Positions 1 through 6,893 are shown, counted from the stretch's first letter. The stretch: 9,510 nt of DNA from Rikenellaceae bacterium (GCA_900769885.1 CAAGIG010000036.1:1-9510); one strand, 5' to 3'. The notes: a model not told the origin generated them from the sequence alone. A program made the numbers and translations.

Positions 1-49
1 AAACTTACCCTACCGCGACTGTCATCATATCCATATAAATACGAAAGAA

Positions 50-75
50 GGTGACTAAATCACTTATTAGTCACC
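50..75 (-). terminator. Stem-loop terminator after ssrA (possibly bidirectional)
   Basis: Two perfectly complementary 9-base arms (GGTGACTAA at 50-58 and TTAGTCACC at 67-75) enclose an 8-base loop. Read leftward the stem is followed by TTCTTT, a modest U-run, and it lies 12 bp past the tmRNA 3' end, so it should end the ssrA transcript. Read rightward the stem is followed by CTCCTTTTTT, so it could also stop a transcript entering from the left. Bases 1-49 hold nothing I can identify. Confidence 0.8.
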
Positions 76-86
76 CTCCTTTTTTG

Positions 87-481
87 TGGAGATGGGCGGA
101 CTCGAACCGCCGTCCAAACATAGCACCCAAAAGCTTTCTACACGTTTATTCTGTCATTGGTTGTCGGGTAGGGGCTGCGGACAGACACGCCACCAATACC
201 TTATCTTCTGAGTCTTAAGGCACTTTAGAAGAGTCCGTGCCAGCATCCATCTTGAATGATACCCCTGGTGCCGGTCAGAGATGGCTTAAAGTCCGGCGGG
301 ATACTCGTCGTCGCCGCAGCCTTGGCGGCGAGGATTAAGGTAGTGTGCTTTGCAGACTACGCAGCGAGTGCATAAGAATTGTTGCCAGTTATGGCTTGAA
401 ATCTGAGATTTACGAGCAAAATTCCGACGCTCGACGTGCTTACCTTCCGATGTCTTATGCTGTCAAAACCAAAACATCCCC
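87..481 (-). ncRNA. ssrA: tmRNA (transfer-messenger RNA, SsrA)
   Basis: tmRNA rescues stalled ribosomes with SmpB: it acts first as an alanyl-tRNA, then as a short mRNA that adds a degradation tag. The tRNA-like ends are clear. The 5' end GGGGATG (481-475) pairs with CATCTCC (94-88) to form a 7-bp acceptor stem. A T-arm (GGCGG, TTCGAGT, CCGCC) lies at 111-95, and the 5' domain has the GGTTTTGACAGC segment found in tmRNAs. The tag reading frame at 386-360 encodes GNNSYALAA (resume codon GGC, stop TAG at 359-357), which matches Bacteroidota tags ending YALAA. Length is about 395 nt, normal for a one-piece tmRNA. The bases after discriminator A (87) read CAA rather than CCA, so the CCA end is probably added after transcription. 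The gene begins 26 bp after the LysE-family stop codon and may have its own promoter there. Confidence 0.97.
360..386 (-). other. tmRNA tag-peptide reading frame (GNNSYALAA)
   Basis: Within ssrA, codons GGC AAC AAT TCT TAT GCA CTC GCT GCG are followed by TAG at 359-357. The hydrophobic Ala-Leu-Ala-Ala end is the classic degron recognised by ClpXP and related proteases. GGC is the likely resume codon because it gives a tag of usual length that aligns with other Bacteroidota tags; the exact resume point is inferred from that. Confidence 0.9.
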
Positions 482-493
482 GATAATATTCGG

Positions 494-501
494 CAAAAAT
501 A
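494..501 (-). promoter_or_regulatory. Candidate -7 promoter box for ssrA
   Basis: On the minus strand TATTTTTG matches the Bacteroidota -7 consensus TAnnTTTG exactly and ends 12 bases before the mature tmRNA 5' end. That would give a short 5' leader for RNase P to remove. No good -33 TTTG sits about 19 bp upstream; a TTGG is only 11 bp away. The call therefore rests on one box, and co-transcription with the upstream genes remains possible. Confidence 0.4.
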
Positions 502-507
502 CAAAAT

Positions 508-1143
508 TTATACCAATAATTTATAGACTCCTTCCACCAAGTAGCAAAATCCGATAGCTATAACTATGATTCCAGCTACTTTATTGATAAGGATCATCTG
601 TCTCAATCTTATTTTATTTCTGAATAAATTGATTCCGGTCGAAAGTGAGTACCACCAAAGTCCGCCGCCGGTAAAAACTCCAAGAAGAGTGACGGCAATG
701 TAATCCAATGTTGCACTGTCACTTGTATTGATACCCGCAAATGCAAACAGGCCAAGGATAAGGAAAAATGCACCTGGATTGGTTATTGTCATAAGCATAG
801 TAGAAGAAAAATCAGTCAGGAAGCTTCTGCCACCTTCCTGAAGTCTGCGCATCTGCTTGATTGGAGTGCTTAGGAACAATTTCACCCCAAAAAGGGCAAC
901 AATGACTCCCCCGGCAATCATTACCACATTTCTGTATTCCTCCAAAAGGACCTGAACAACAGATAGAGATAGCAACGAGATGGCTGCAAAAATTACATCC
1001 ACCATAGTAGCCCCCATTCCTGAAATAAAACCGGAAAACCGTCCTTTGCTCAGTGTTCTTTGAATACAAATGACCCCAATTGGTCCCAATGGGATAGAGG
1101 CAAGCAATCCAACAATGAATCCTTTAAAAAAATCTATAATCAT
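508..1143 (-). CDS. LysE/RhtB-family inner-membrane exporter
   Basis: This 211-residue protein has the size and layout of LysE/RhtB (LysE superfamily) amino-acid exporters. I see about six hydrophobic segments, near residues 8-27, 36-66, 72-92, 113-138, 147-171 and 184-208. The N-terminal PLGPIG motif (18-23) and the TNPGAFF motif in the fourth segment (121-127) are family hallmarks. Charged residues cluster between segments three and four (about 95-108), as expected for a cytoplasmic loop. Members use the proton gradient to export amino acids or other small metabolites; the substrate cannot be read from the sequence. The ATG start lies 6 bp after the stop of the thioredoxin-domain gene, so the two are almost certainly co-transcribed. 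The stop codon is 26 bp before tmRNA. Family assignment is firm, substrate unknown. Confidence 0.88.
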   Translation of the reverse strand: MIIDFFKGFIVGLLASIPLGPIGVICIQRTLSKGRFSGFISGMGATMVDVIFAAISLLSLSVVQVLLEEYRNVVMIAGGVIVALFGVKLFLSTPIKQMRRLQEGGRSFLTDFSSTMLMTITNPGAFFLILGLFAFAGINTSDSATLDYIAVTLLGVFTGGGLWWYSLSTGINLFRNKIRLRQMILINKVAGIIVIAIGFCYLVEGVYKLLV

Positions 1144-1149
1144 AAAACA

Positions 1150-2742
1150 TTATTCTGCGGTATAATACTCCATTAGTGCTGAAACCAAGTCGGGATTTAT
1201 ATCCTTGGCAATGGTTATCTGATTCTCATCCAGGAAATAAATTGCAGGAACATCCAGTAAATCGAATTTATCGAACATACCTGACTTCCCTTTTTTATCC
1301 CAAAGGTTTACCCAATCAAAACCATTCTCCTTAATATATCTCTTCCACTTTTTATCCTTGCCTGTGTAAATGGCAATTACCTCGAGTCCTTTATCCTTGT
1401 ATTCCTGATAAATTTTATCCAACTCTTTGGTCACAGCATTACAAACTCCGCAAGATAGTGAATAAAAATAAATAACCGTATATTTTGATTGAATAGAATG
1501 AAGATTTATTGATTTATTTTTATTTGAATAGAGTTCTAGATCAGTGATTCTCTCCCCAAGAGGATTGCGATAGAACATCTCAATCGCCAATTTTGTCTCA
1601 TTGATAAACTCTTCAACCGATTGATAATCAGCTCTGATTACACTTCCTTTGCTCTCTCCAGAGGATGTGAACACAATGCTTTCCCACATTGCAGGCATAC
1701 CTACGATATATTTTTGGGCCAAATACATTGCTCCTTGCTGGAATGTGTAGTTTGTGCTTGTTTTCAAGTATTGGTACATTGAGTAGAAAAGTTCGTGGAA
1801 GAACTCAGGATTGTCCTTTGAGTCTTCAAAGAATTTATCAATTGTCTCATATACCAATGTTGTGTCACTTGTCGATTGTATAGCTGAGAACAGTTGGTCG
1901 AGTGCTGCTTCCATTGTTGTCATCGAACTCTCGTAGACATCAACGAGCTGAGCCAGAGCTGCTGGGGTAAGTCCGCGACCTATGATGACATTGTTTCTGT
2001 CGAGCAAAAACATTGAAGGAGTTGAAATTACTCCATACTTGGTAGGAAAATCAGAGGAAAAGTCGGGATCCCAAAGGTGAGTAACTTTGATGTTGTTGCC
2101 CAATTTGAAAGGGTGGACAAATGTTTTGATATAATTCATCCAATTCTCCATATTGTCCTTAGTATAAACCATATAGACAGAGAAATTTACCCCTTTTACC
2201 CTTGAAAGATATTGCATAAGCCCAGGGGTTGTCCTTGCGCAAGAAGGACACTCATCTTCATAGAAATACAACACAGTGTAGTCTTGATTTCCATTCAATA
2301 TTGAGATATTTGCTCCTGAAGGATCCTGCATAACCAGCTCTTGGGCAGGCATTCCTACCAGTGAATTTCTATTGAATTCTGCAAACAGTTTAATTCCGTA
2401 GGAATCAACATCTTCCGGAAGTGGGTATTTGTTGTTCAGAATATAATTGTCTGCAAAATATATTGCAATCTCATCATATCCCATATACTTTGAATTGCGG
2501 TAGTAGTCATAAATGTAATACGCAATAATCCCTTTTTCTGTATCATCTTTCCCGCTGGAAATGAGAATTTCTGCTTTATTTATGATCTCTGAAGGTTGCT
2601 TTCCGTCAAAAACCGCCAGTACCAAATTGATATCCTCTTTGGTAAGTGGTTGGTAATCTGTTGTTTGTCCAAAGGCTACATTGCAGGCCATAATCACTGA
2701 AACAACGATAATGGCAGCTTTTAAGAAAAAATTCTTAATCAT
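1150..2742 (-). CDS. Exported protein with two TlpA-like thioredoxin domains
   Basis: This 530-residue protein begins with a signal peptide: KN..K, a hydrophobic stretch at about 7-24, then AFG-Q at 23-26. Cys20 sits in IMAC, an imperfect lipobox, so a lipoprotein cannot be excluded. Two thioredoxin folds are visible. The first (about 130-270) has the active site CPSC at 165-168 and a cis-Pro segment STPS with Pro242. The second (about 395-528) has CGVC at 431-434 and DVPA with Pro499. A helical, acidic spacer of roughly 120 residues separates them, and an all-helical region (about 30-125) precedes the first. Both CxxC pairs are intact, so both domains could do thiol-disulfide chemistry in the periplasm or at the outer membrane. 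Bacteroidota encode many TlpA-like proteins of uncertain substrate. The start overlaps coaD by 8 bp, suggesting translational coupling. The redox role is inferred from the domains. Confidence 0.85.
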   Translation of the reverse strand: MIKNFFLKAAIIVVSVIMACNVAFGQTTDYQPLTKEDINLVLAVFDGKQPSEIINKAEILISSGKDDTEKGIIAYYIYDYYRNSKYMGYDEIAIYFADNYILNNKYPLPEDVDSYGIKLFAEFNRNSLVGMPAQELVMQDPSGANISILNGNQDYTVLYFYEDECPSCARTTPGLMQYLSRVKGVNFSVYMVYTKDNMENWMNYIKTFVHPFKLGNNIKVTHLWDPDFSSDFPTKYGVISTPSMFLLDRNNVIIGRGLTPAALAQLVDVYESSMTTMEAALDQLFSAIQSTSDTTLVYETIDKFFEDSKDNPEFFHELFYSMYQYLKTSTNYTFQQGAMYLAQKYIVGMPAMWESIVFTSSGESKGSVIRADYQSVEEFINETKLAIEMFYRNPLGERITDLELYSNKNKSINLHSIQSKYTVIYFYSLSCGVCNAVTKELDKIYQEYKDKGLEVIAIYTGKDKKWKRYIKENGFDWVNLWDKKGKSGMFDKFDLLDVPAIYFLDENQITIAKDINPDLVSALMEYYTAE

Positions 2743-3223
2743 TATTCAAGTATTGTTTGATTTCAATATTTTCCGGTAGTAAATCAGATGGGTCGCCACC
2801 ATTGATTGTGATGTCCCTCACAACTGTCGAACTGATATGTATGTGTTCTCCACAGGAAGGTAAAATGATTGTTTCCAATCCCGCAAGTAATTTTGAATTT
2901 GTCCTTGCAATGGTCGCTTCAGCATCAAAATCAATGGAATTTCTGACGCCTCTGACAATAAAACTTGCACCTGTTTTCCGACAAAAATCGGCAGTCAGTC
3001 CTGAATATGAGGCTACTTCAATATCCGCTCCTTCTGCTCTGAGTGGGGCTATAGCATCGTTAATAAGACGCAGCCTGTTCTCAATAGTTAGAAATCCTCT
3101 CTTCTGGTGGTTGTATCCTACAGCTACGATAACTTTGTCAAAAATTCTTGTGGCAATCTTCAATAAATCATAGTGACCCAATGTGAAAGGGTCAAATGAT
3201 CCTGGGAAAAGGGCAATTTTCAT
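2735..3223 (-). CDS. coaD: Phosphopantetheine adenylyltransferase (CoaD)
   Basis: CoaD catalyses the fourth step of coenzyme A synthesis: ATP plus 4'-phosphopantetheine gives dephospho-CoA and pyrophosphate, in the cytoplasm. The 162 residues match the bacterial family along their whole length (usual length about 160). The nucleotidyltransferase motif TLGH is at residues 14-17, after the N-terminal FPGSFDPF strand-loop. RGVR (91-94) with the following DFDAE, and ISST (130-133), are the substrate- and ATP-binding motifs seen in characterised CoaD proteins. The ATG start is placed so that MKIALFPGSFDP forms the first beta strand. The gene lies 34 bp after ung, and its end overlaps the start of the thioredoxin-domain gene by 8 bp. 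No catalytic residue is missing. Confidence 0.97.
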   Translation of the reverse strand: MKIALFPGSFDPFTLGHYDLLKIATRIFDKVIVAVGYNHQKRGFLTIENRLRLINDAIAPLRAEGADIEVASYSGLTADFCRKTGASFIVRGVRNSIDFDAEATIARTNSKLLAGLETIILPSCGEHIHISSTVVRDITINGGDPSDLLPENIEIKQYLNND

Positions 3224-3242
3224 CTATTTCTGTTTTATTAAA

Positions 3243-3250
3243 CAAAAATA
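3243..3250 (-). promoter_or_regulatory. Candidate internal -7 promoter box before coaD
   Basis: In the 34-bp gap between ung and coaD, the minus strand reads TATTTTTG, an exact TAnnTTTG match ending about 19 bases before the coaD ATG. As with ssrA, no well-spaced -33 TTTG is seen (a TTTGG lies only 11 bp upstream). The gap is very A/T-rich, so chance occurrence is likely enough to keep confidence low. Confidence 0.3.
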
Positions 3251-3257
3251 TAAAAAT

Positions 3258-3920
3258 TTACCAAACGACAGGCTCCTGTCCCTGAGCAATTAAGAAATTA
3301 TTTGTTTTACTGAAGTGTTTGCAACCAAAGAATGCTCCTCTTGCCAAAGGAGAGGGGTGGGCTGCCTCTAAAATAAGATTTCCATCGCTGCAAATCAGTT
3401 CTCTTTTCCCTTTTGCATAGTTGCCCCAGAGGAGGAAAACTACACCTTTCTTTTGCTGAGAAATTTTGGAGATTACTGCATCAGTGAATTTCTGCCAACC
3501 TATATTGCTGTGCGATGCGGCCTGATTGGCCCTTACGGTCAAAATTGCATTGAGAAGAAAGACACCTTGTTTAGCCCAATGCTCCAAATTTCCACTTTGT
3601 CGTGGAGCAATACCCAAGTCACTTTCTATCTCTTTATAGATGTTTTTCAATGATGGAGGAATCGCAATCCCATCGGGGACCGAGAAGGAGAGTCCGTGAG
3701 CCTGTCCGGCTCCGTGATATGGGTCCTGCCCGATAATAACAACCCTCACTTTATCAAAAGGAGTCAGTTCAAAGGCATTAAAAATAAGGGGACCGGGAGG
3801 GTAAATGGTCTTACCTTCCCGTTTCTCCTTATGTAAAAATGCTGCAATCTCTTGAAAATAAGGTTTTTCAAACTCATCCTTGAGTACTTCTTTCCAAGAT
3901 GATTCTATTTTGACATCCAT
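3258..3920 (-). CDS. ung: Uracil-DNA glycosylase, family 1 (Ung)
   Basis: Ung removes uracil from DNA, arising from cytosine deamination or dUMP incorporation, and so starts base excision repair. All family-1 motifs are present in 220 residues (usual length about 220-230). GQDPYH at 64-69 carries the water-activating Asp66. The uracil-stacking Phe is in LSFS (77-80). PPSLKNIYKE (88-97) is the Pro-rich/Ser loop, and Asn124 in LLNAILTV recognises uracil. HPSPLA (188-193) is the DNA-intercalating loop with the catalytic His188. The start codon overlaps the lon stop codon as TAATG, which implies translational coupling to lon. Pairing with lon and coaD reflects operon packing; I see no obvious shared pathway. 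Confidence 0.97.
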   Translation of the reverse strand: MDVKIESSWKEVLKDEFEKPYFQEIAAFLHKEKREGKTIYPPGPLIFNAFELTPFDKVRVVIIGQDPYHGAGQAHGLSFSVPDGIAIPPSLKNIYKEIESDLGIAPRQSGNLEHWAKQGVFLLNAILTVRANQAASHSNIGWQKFTDAVISKISQQKKGVVFLLWGNYAKGKRELICSDGNLILEAAHPSPLARGAFFGCKHFSKTNNFLIAQGQEPVVW

Positions 3921-6325
3921 TATTCAAAAATATATTTTAGAACGTCTGCTATATTTTCAACATAGATAAAGGTCAATCCTGTAATGTAGATCTCCTTGAT
4001 ATCTTTAATGTCTTTCTCATTCTCTTTTGAAAGAATGATAGTGTTGATACCTGCACGTTTTGCTGCAAGAATCTTCTCTTTGATGCCACCGACGGGGAGA
4101 ACTTTTCCGCGAAGAGTCATCTCTCCGGTCATTGCTATACCCGATTTAACCATTTTTCCGGATAGGGCAGAAGCCATAGCACTCACCATTGTTATACCGG
4201 CAGAGGGACCATCTTTTGGTATGGCTCCTTCCGGAACGTGGATGTGAATATCTTTCGACATAATCTGTTCGGTGGTCATTCCAATTTGCTCAGGATGAGC
4301 CTTTAAGTATTGGAATGCAATTGTTGCAGACTCCTTCATTACATCCCCCAAATTACCGGTTGAAGAAAGAATTCCTTTGCCATCGCTCACGCAACATTCG
4401 ATAAACAGGATTTCTCCACCCATCTCTGTCCAGGCAAGTCCTGTGACAACCCCTGGTGCCTCATTCCCTTTTTGCATATCGTGATTGTTTGTTGGAATGC
4501 CAAGGAACTCAGATACAATGGCAGGGGTGACTGTAAGACTCTTTATCTCCTCAGTTGCTATTTTTTTCGCTGTGACGCGGGCAATTTTGGCAATCTGTCT
4601 GTCGAGATTTCTCACTCCAGACTCACGGGTGTACTCGTTGATAATCTTGCTGATAGCTGCTTTATTGAACTTCAGCTGTGACTTTTTGAGTCCGTGAGCT
4701 TCTATTTGTTTGGGAATCAAATATCCTTGAGCAATTTGTGATTTTTCCTCTTCAAGATAGCCTGAAACAGGAATCATCTCCATTCTGTCTTTAAGGGCAG
4801 GGTGGATAGTGCTGATATTGTTTGCAGTAGTGATGAACAAAACATTGGACAAATCGTAATCTATATCAAGATAGTTGTCGTGGAATGTGTTGTTTTGTTC
4901 GGGGTCCAAAACTTCTAACAATGCGTATGAAGGATCTCCCTTTATGTCGTGATTTACTTTGTCAATCTCGTCCAGAACAATCAAAGGATTGGAACTTCCG
5001 GCGCGGTTGATGCTCTGAATGATTCGTCCGGGCATCGCTCCGATGTAAGTCCTTCTGTGTCCTCTGATTTCAGACTCGTCGTGAAGACCCCCGAGAGAAA
5101 TTCTCTGGTATTTTCTTCCGAGAGCTTTGGCAATTGACTTTCCAAGGGATGTTTTACCAACCCCCGGAGGGCCATACAGGCAGATGATAGGAGATTTCAT
5201 ATCTCCTTTAAGTTTCAAAACCGCAAGATATTCAATAATTCTGTCCTTTACACTCTCGAGACCGAAGTGATCTTTATCCAGCACTTTCTGTGCGTGTTTC
5301 AGATCCAGATTATCTTTTGTCATCTCGTCCCAGGGCAAGTCAAGCATCAATTTAATATATTGATACTGAACATTGTAGTCCGGAGAATTCGGATTTGTTC
5401 TTTCAAATTTCTTGATCTCGCTCTCAAAAGCCTTTGCGGCGTGTTCGGGCCATTTCTTTTTGGCAGCCCTTTGTTTGAGGTCATCAACATCCTGAGCATC
5501 ATCCATACCCAACTCCTCCTGAATGGTACGGAGTTGATTGTTAAGGTAATACTCTCTTTGTTGCTGGTCCATTTCCATTCTCACCTTGCGGGAGATATCA
5601 TCTTTGAGCTTGAGGATTTCAATTTGACGATTGAGAATTTCCAATAATTTCATTGCTCTGACTTTGATATTGCCCTCGTTGAGAAGTTTCATCTTCTCCA
5701 TAGGGTCCTCAAACTCAATGCTTGATGCAATGAAATTGATTAAGAACTCGTCTCCTTCAAGATTTTTAATAGCGAATGACGCTTCCTGAGGAATATGGGG
5801 TGACAGTTTTATGACGTGTAAAGCAGCATCTTTGACAGAGCCGGCAAGACTTGGCATCTCCTTATCGCTCTTTTTGGGATATGTGTCGTTCAAGTATTTG
5901 ACCTTTGCAAAGAGATATGGTTCTGATGCAGTCTGCTCTATGGCCTTGATTCTATTGAGCCCTTGCAAAATGGCAGTGATAGAACCATCAGGCATTTCAA
6001 TAAGTTTGATGATTCTGGCAAGTGTTCCAACATTGTGCAAATCAATTAATGAAGGATCTTCCACAGTGACATCTCTCTGTGCAATCGCTCCAAGTATTTT
6101 GCTTGAGTTGTAAACATCTTTAATCAATTTTATCGATTTTTCCCTTCCAATGGCTATTGGTGATACTGTTGTTGGGAAAAGAACTGCATTTCTCAATGTC
6201 AGTATCGGTAGAACTTCCGGAAGATCTTCATCATTAATTTTGCTCCCTGTCTCAATATTCATTACAGGGAGAATATTCACCTCTGGGATTCCGGATGTCA
6301 GTAAGTCATCTAAATTTCTCTTCAT
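3920..6325 (-). CDS. lon: ATP-dependent protease Lon
   Basis: Lon is a cytoplasmic hexameric AAA+ serine protease that degrades misfolded and regulatory proteins. The 801-residue length is normal. Domains in order: LAN/substrate-binding N-domain (about 37-235, beginning LPEVLPILTLRNAVLFPTTV), coiled-coil and helical linker (about 235-345, with REYYLNNQLRTIQEELG), and the AAA+ module (about 350-605) with Walker A GPPGVGKT (385-392), Walker B LIVLDEID (448-455) and the sensor region FITTAN (497-502). The Lon protease domain (about 625-800) has catalytic Ser708 in PKDGPSAG and Lys751 in GGIKEK, 43 residues apart as in E. coli Lon. It is complete. lon is the first gene of the leftward run, with ung coupled by TAATG. 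I see no standard promoter upstream, but TGnCA repeats lie there. Lon is often heat-induced; that is an inference here. Confidence 0.98.
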   Translation of the reverse strand: MKRNLDDLLTSGIPEVNILPVMNIETGSKINDEDLPEVLPILTLRNAVLFPTTVSPIAIGREKSIKLIKDVYNSSKILGAIAQRDVTVEDPSLIDLHNVGTLARIIKLIEMPDGSITAILQGLNRIKAIEQTASEPYLFAKVKYLNDTYPKKSDKEMPSLAGSVKDAALHVIKLSPHIPQEASFAIKNLEGDEFLINFIASSIEFEDPMEKMKLLNEGNIKVRAMKLLEILNRQIEILKLKDDISRKVRMEMDQQQREYYLNNQLRTIQEELGMDDAQDVDDLKQRAAKKKWPEHAAKAFESEIKKFERTNPNSPDYNVQYQYIKLMLDLPWDEMTKDNLDLKHAQKVLDKDHFGLESVKDRIIEYLAVLKLKGDMKSPIICLYGPPGVGKTSLGKSIAKALGRKYQRISLGGLHDESEIRGHRRTYIGAMPGRIIQSINRAGSSNPLIVLDEIDKVNHDIKGDPSYALLEVLDPEQNNTFHDNYLDIDYDLSNVLFITTANNISTIHPALKDRMEMIPVSGYLEEEKSQIAQGYLIPKQIEAHGLKKSQLKFNKAAISKIINEYTRESGVRNLDRQIAKIARVTAKKIATEEIKSLTVTPAIVSEFLGIPTNNHDMQKGNEAPGVVTGLAWTEMGGEILFIECCVSDGKGILSSTGNLGDVMKESATIAFQYLKAHPEQIGMTTEQIMSKDIHIHVPEGAIPKDGPSAGITMVSAMASALSGKMVKSGIAMTGEMTLRGKVLPVGGIKEKILAAKRAGINTIILSKENEKDIKDIKEIYITGLTFIYVENIADVLKYIFE

Positions 6326-6364
6326 ACCTTATATATAATATAGCCTGAGTGTGACAATTTCCTG

Positions 6365-6377
6365 TGGCAGTTTGGCA
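6365..6377 (-). repeat. TGnCA-N3-TGnCA site, lon-proximal copy
   Basis: On the minus strand this reads TGCCA AAC TGCCA, two identical pentamers with an 8-bp period, about 40-52 bp before the lon ATG. A second site of the same architecture lies at 6411-6423. The spacing and position suggest a binding site for a regulator or an alternative promoter. Its function is inferred only from repetition and location. Confidence 0.45.
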
Positions 6378-6396
6378 GTTTTTTAATCCCAAACTG
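6368..6396. repeat. Inverted repeat CAGTTTGG / CCAAACTG in the lon upstream region
   Basis: Perfect 8-base arms at 6368-6375 and 6389-6396 flank a 13-base A/T-rich spacer. The left arm overlaps the TGnCA repeat at 6365-6377. It could be an operator half-site pair or an RNA hairpin in the lon leader. There is no run of U on the correct side to make it an obvious terminator. Confidence 0.4.
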
Positions 6397-6410
6397 ACCG
6401 CCTCTCTATA

Positions 6411-6423
6411 TGTCATTATGTCA
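6411..6423 (-). repeat. TGnCA-N3-TGnCA site, lon-distal copy
   Basis: On the minus strand this reads TGACA TAA TGACA, again two identical pentamers spaced by 3 bp, 34 bp upstream of the proximal copy. It lies about 86-98 bp before the lon start and about 90 bp from the HU -33 element, so it is better placed to control lon than HU. Confidence 0.45.
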
Positions 6424-6514
6424 GTGCTTATCCTTATGTTTCAATATTTTTATTCTCTTTTAAATAGTGTCAATCATTGTGCCAAAAAAAATAGCGAGAA
6501 ATTGATAATATCTT

Positions 6515-6545
6515 TTTGGAAATTAAAAAAATAAGAATAATTTTG
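6515..6545 (+). promoter_or_regulatory. Bacteroidota-type promoter for the HU gene
   Basis: TTTG at 6515-6518, a 19-bp spacer and TAATTTTG at 6538-6545 match the TTTG/TAnnTTTG consensus of the Bacteroidota primary sigma factor exactly. Transcription should start around 6549-6554, giving an A/T-rich leader of about 40-45 nt without a Shine-Dalgarno sequence. This is the best-matching promoter in the window and fits a highly expressed nucleoid protein. Confidence 0.85.
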
Positions 6546-6594
6546 CAGTCCGATTTTATACAAGTTGATAATTAACCATTTAAATCATTATAAA

Positions 6595-6882
6595 ATGACA
6601 AAAGCTGATATCGTTAATGAAGTAGCTAAAGCTACTGGTCTTGAGAAACAAAATGTTCAGAGAGTAGTTGAGGCGTTTATGGAAACTGTTAAGGCTTCAG
6701 TAGCAAAAGATAATAGCGTTTATCTAAGAGGTTTCGGTAGTTTTACCGCTAAGAAACGTGCTCAAAAAACTGCTCGTAACATCTCTAAAGAGAAAACCAT
6801 TATTATCCCTGCGCACTACATTCCCGCATTCAAGCCTTCAAAAACATTTTTGAACCAAGTAAAAGAAAACGTAACTAAATAA
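6595..6882 (+). CDS. hup: HU-family nucleoid DNA-binding protein
   Basis: HU proteins are small dimeric proteins that bind and bend DNA and compact the nucleoid. I start at MTKADIVNEV (95 residues), the normal HU N-terminus. An in-frame ATG ten codons upstream would add MIINHLNHYK, which does not resemble the family. Helices cover about 3-39. The GFGSF turn is at 46-50, the DNA-binding beta-arms at about 51-72, and IPAHYIPAFKPSK at 71-83 is the conserved end of the arm and final turn. At the arm tip, where classical HU/IHF has Arg-Asn-Pro, this protein has ARNIS (60-64), replacing the DNA-intercalating proline with Ile; I believe this is common in Bacteroidota HU proteins. A strong promoter lies upstream, and a tiny basic gene follows after 11 bp. 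Confidence 0.95.
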   Translation: MTKADIVNEVAKATGLEKQNVQRVVEAFMETVKASVAKDNSVYLRGFGSFTAKKRAQKTARNISKEKTIIIPAHYIPAFKPSKTFLNQVKENVTK

Positions 6883-6893
6883 TTTATAAAGAT

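Noticed and set aside
1..49. Possible nine-codon minus-strand frame (MDMMTVAVG) downstream of the terminator
   Set aside because: It is too short, with no family resemblance, and lies beyond the ssrA terminator; most likely chance.
345..557. 70-codon plus-strand reading frame over the tmRNA 5' region and the end of the exporter gene
   Set aside because: It lies antisense to ssrA and the exporter gene, has no recognisable domain and is explained by the tmRNA.
2660..2742. Lipobox (IMAC, Cys20) making the thioredoxin protein a lipoprotein
   Set aside because: Met at -2 is uncommon and a normal signal-peptidase I site AFG-Q follows five residues later; left as an open alternative and not annotated.
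2757..3173. 138-codon plus-strand frame opposite coaD
   Set aside because: It is a shadow of the clearly conserved coaD; the sequence is low in information (Ser/Ile/Thr-rich) and matches no family I know.
5267..5647. 126-codon plus-strand frame opposite lon
   Set aside because: It is antisense to the coiled-coil part of lon, hydrophobic by codon reversal, with no start-site support.
6565..6594. Upstream ATG giving HU ten extra residues
   Set aside because: The extra MIINHLNHYK does not fit the HU N-terminus and lies in the A/T-rich leader; MTKADIV is the family start.
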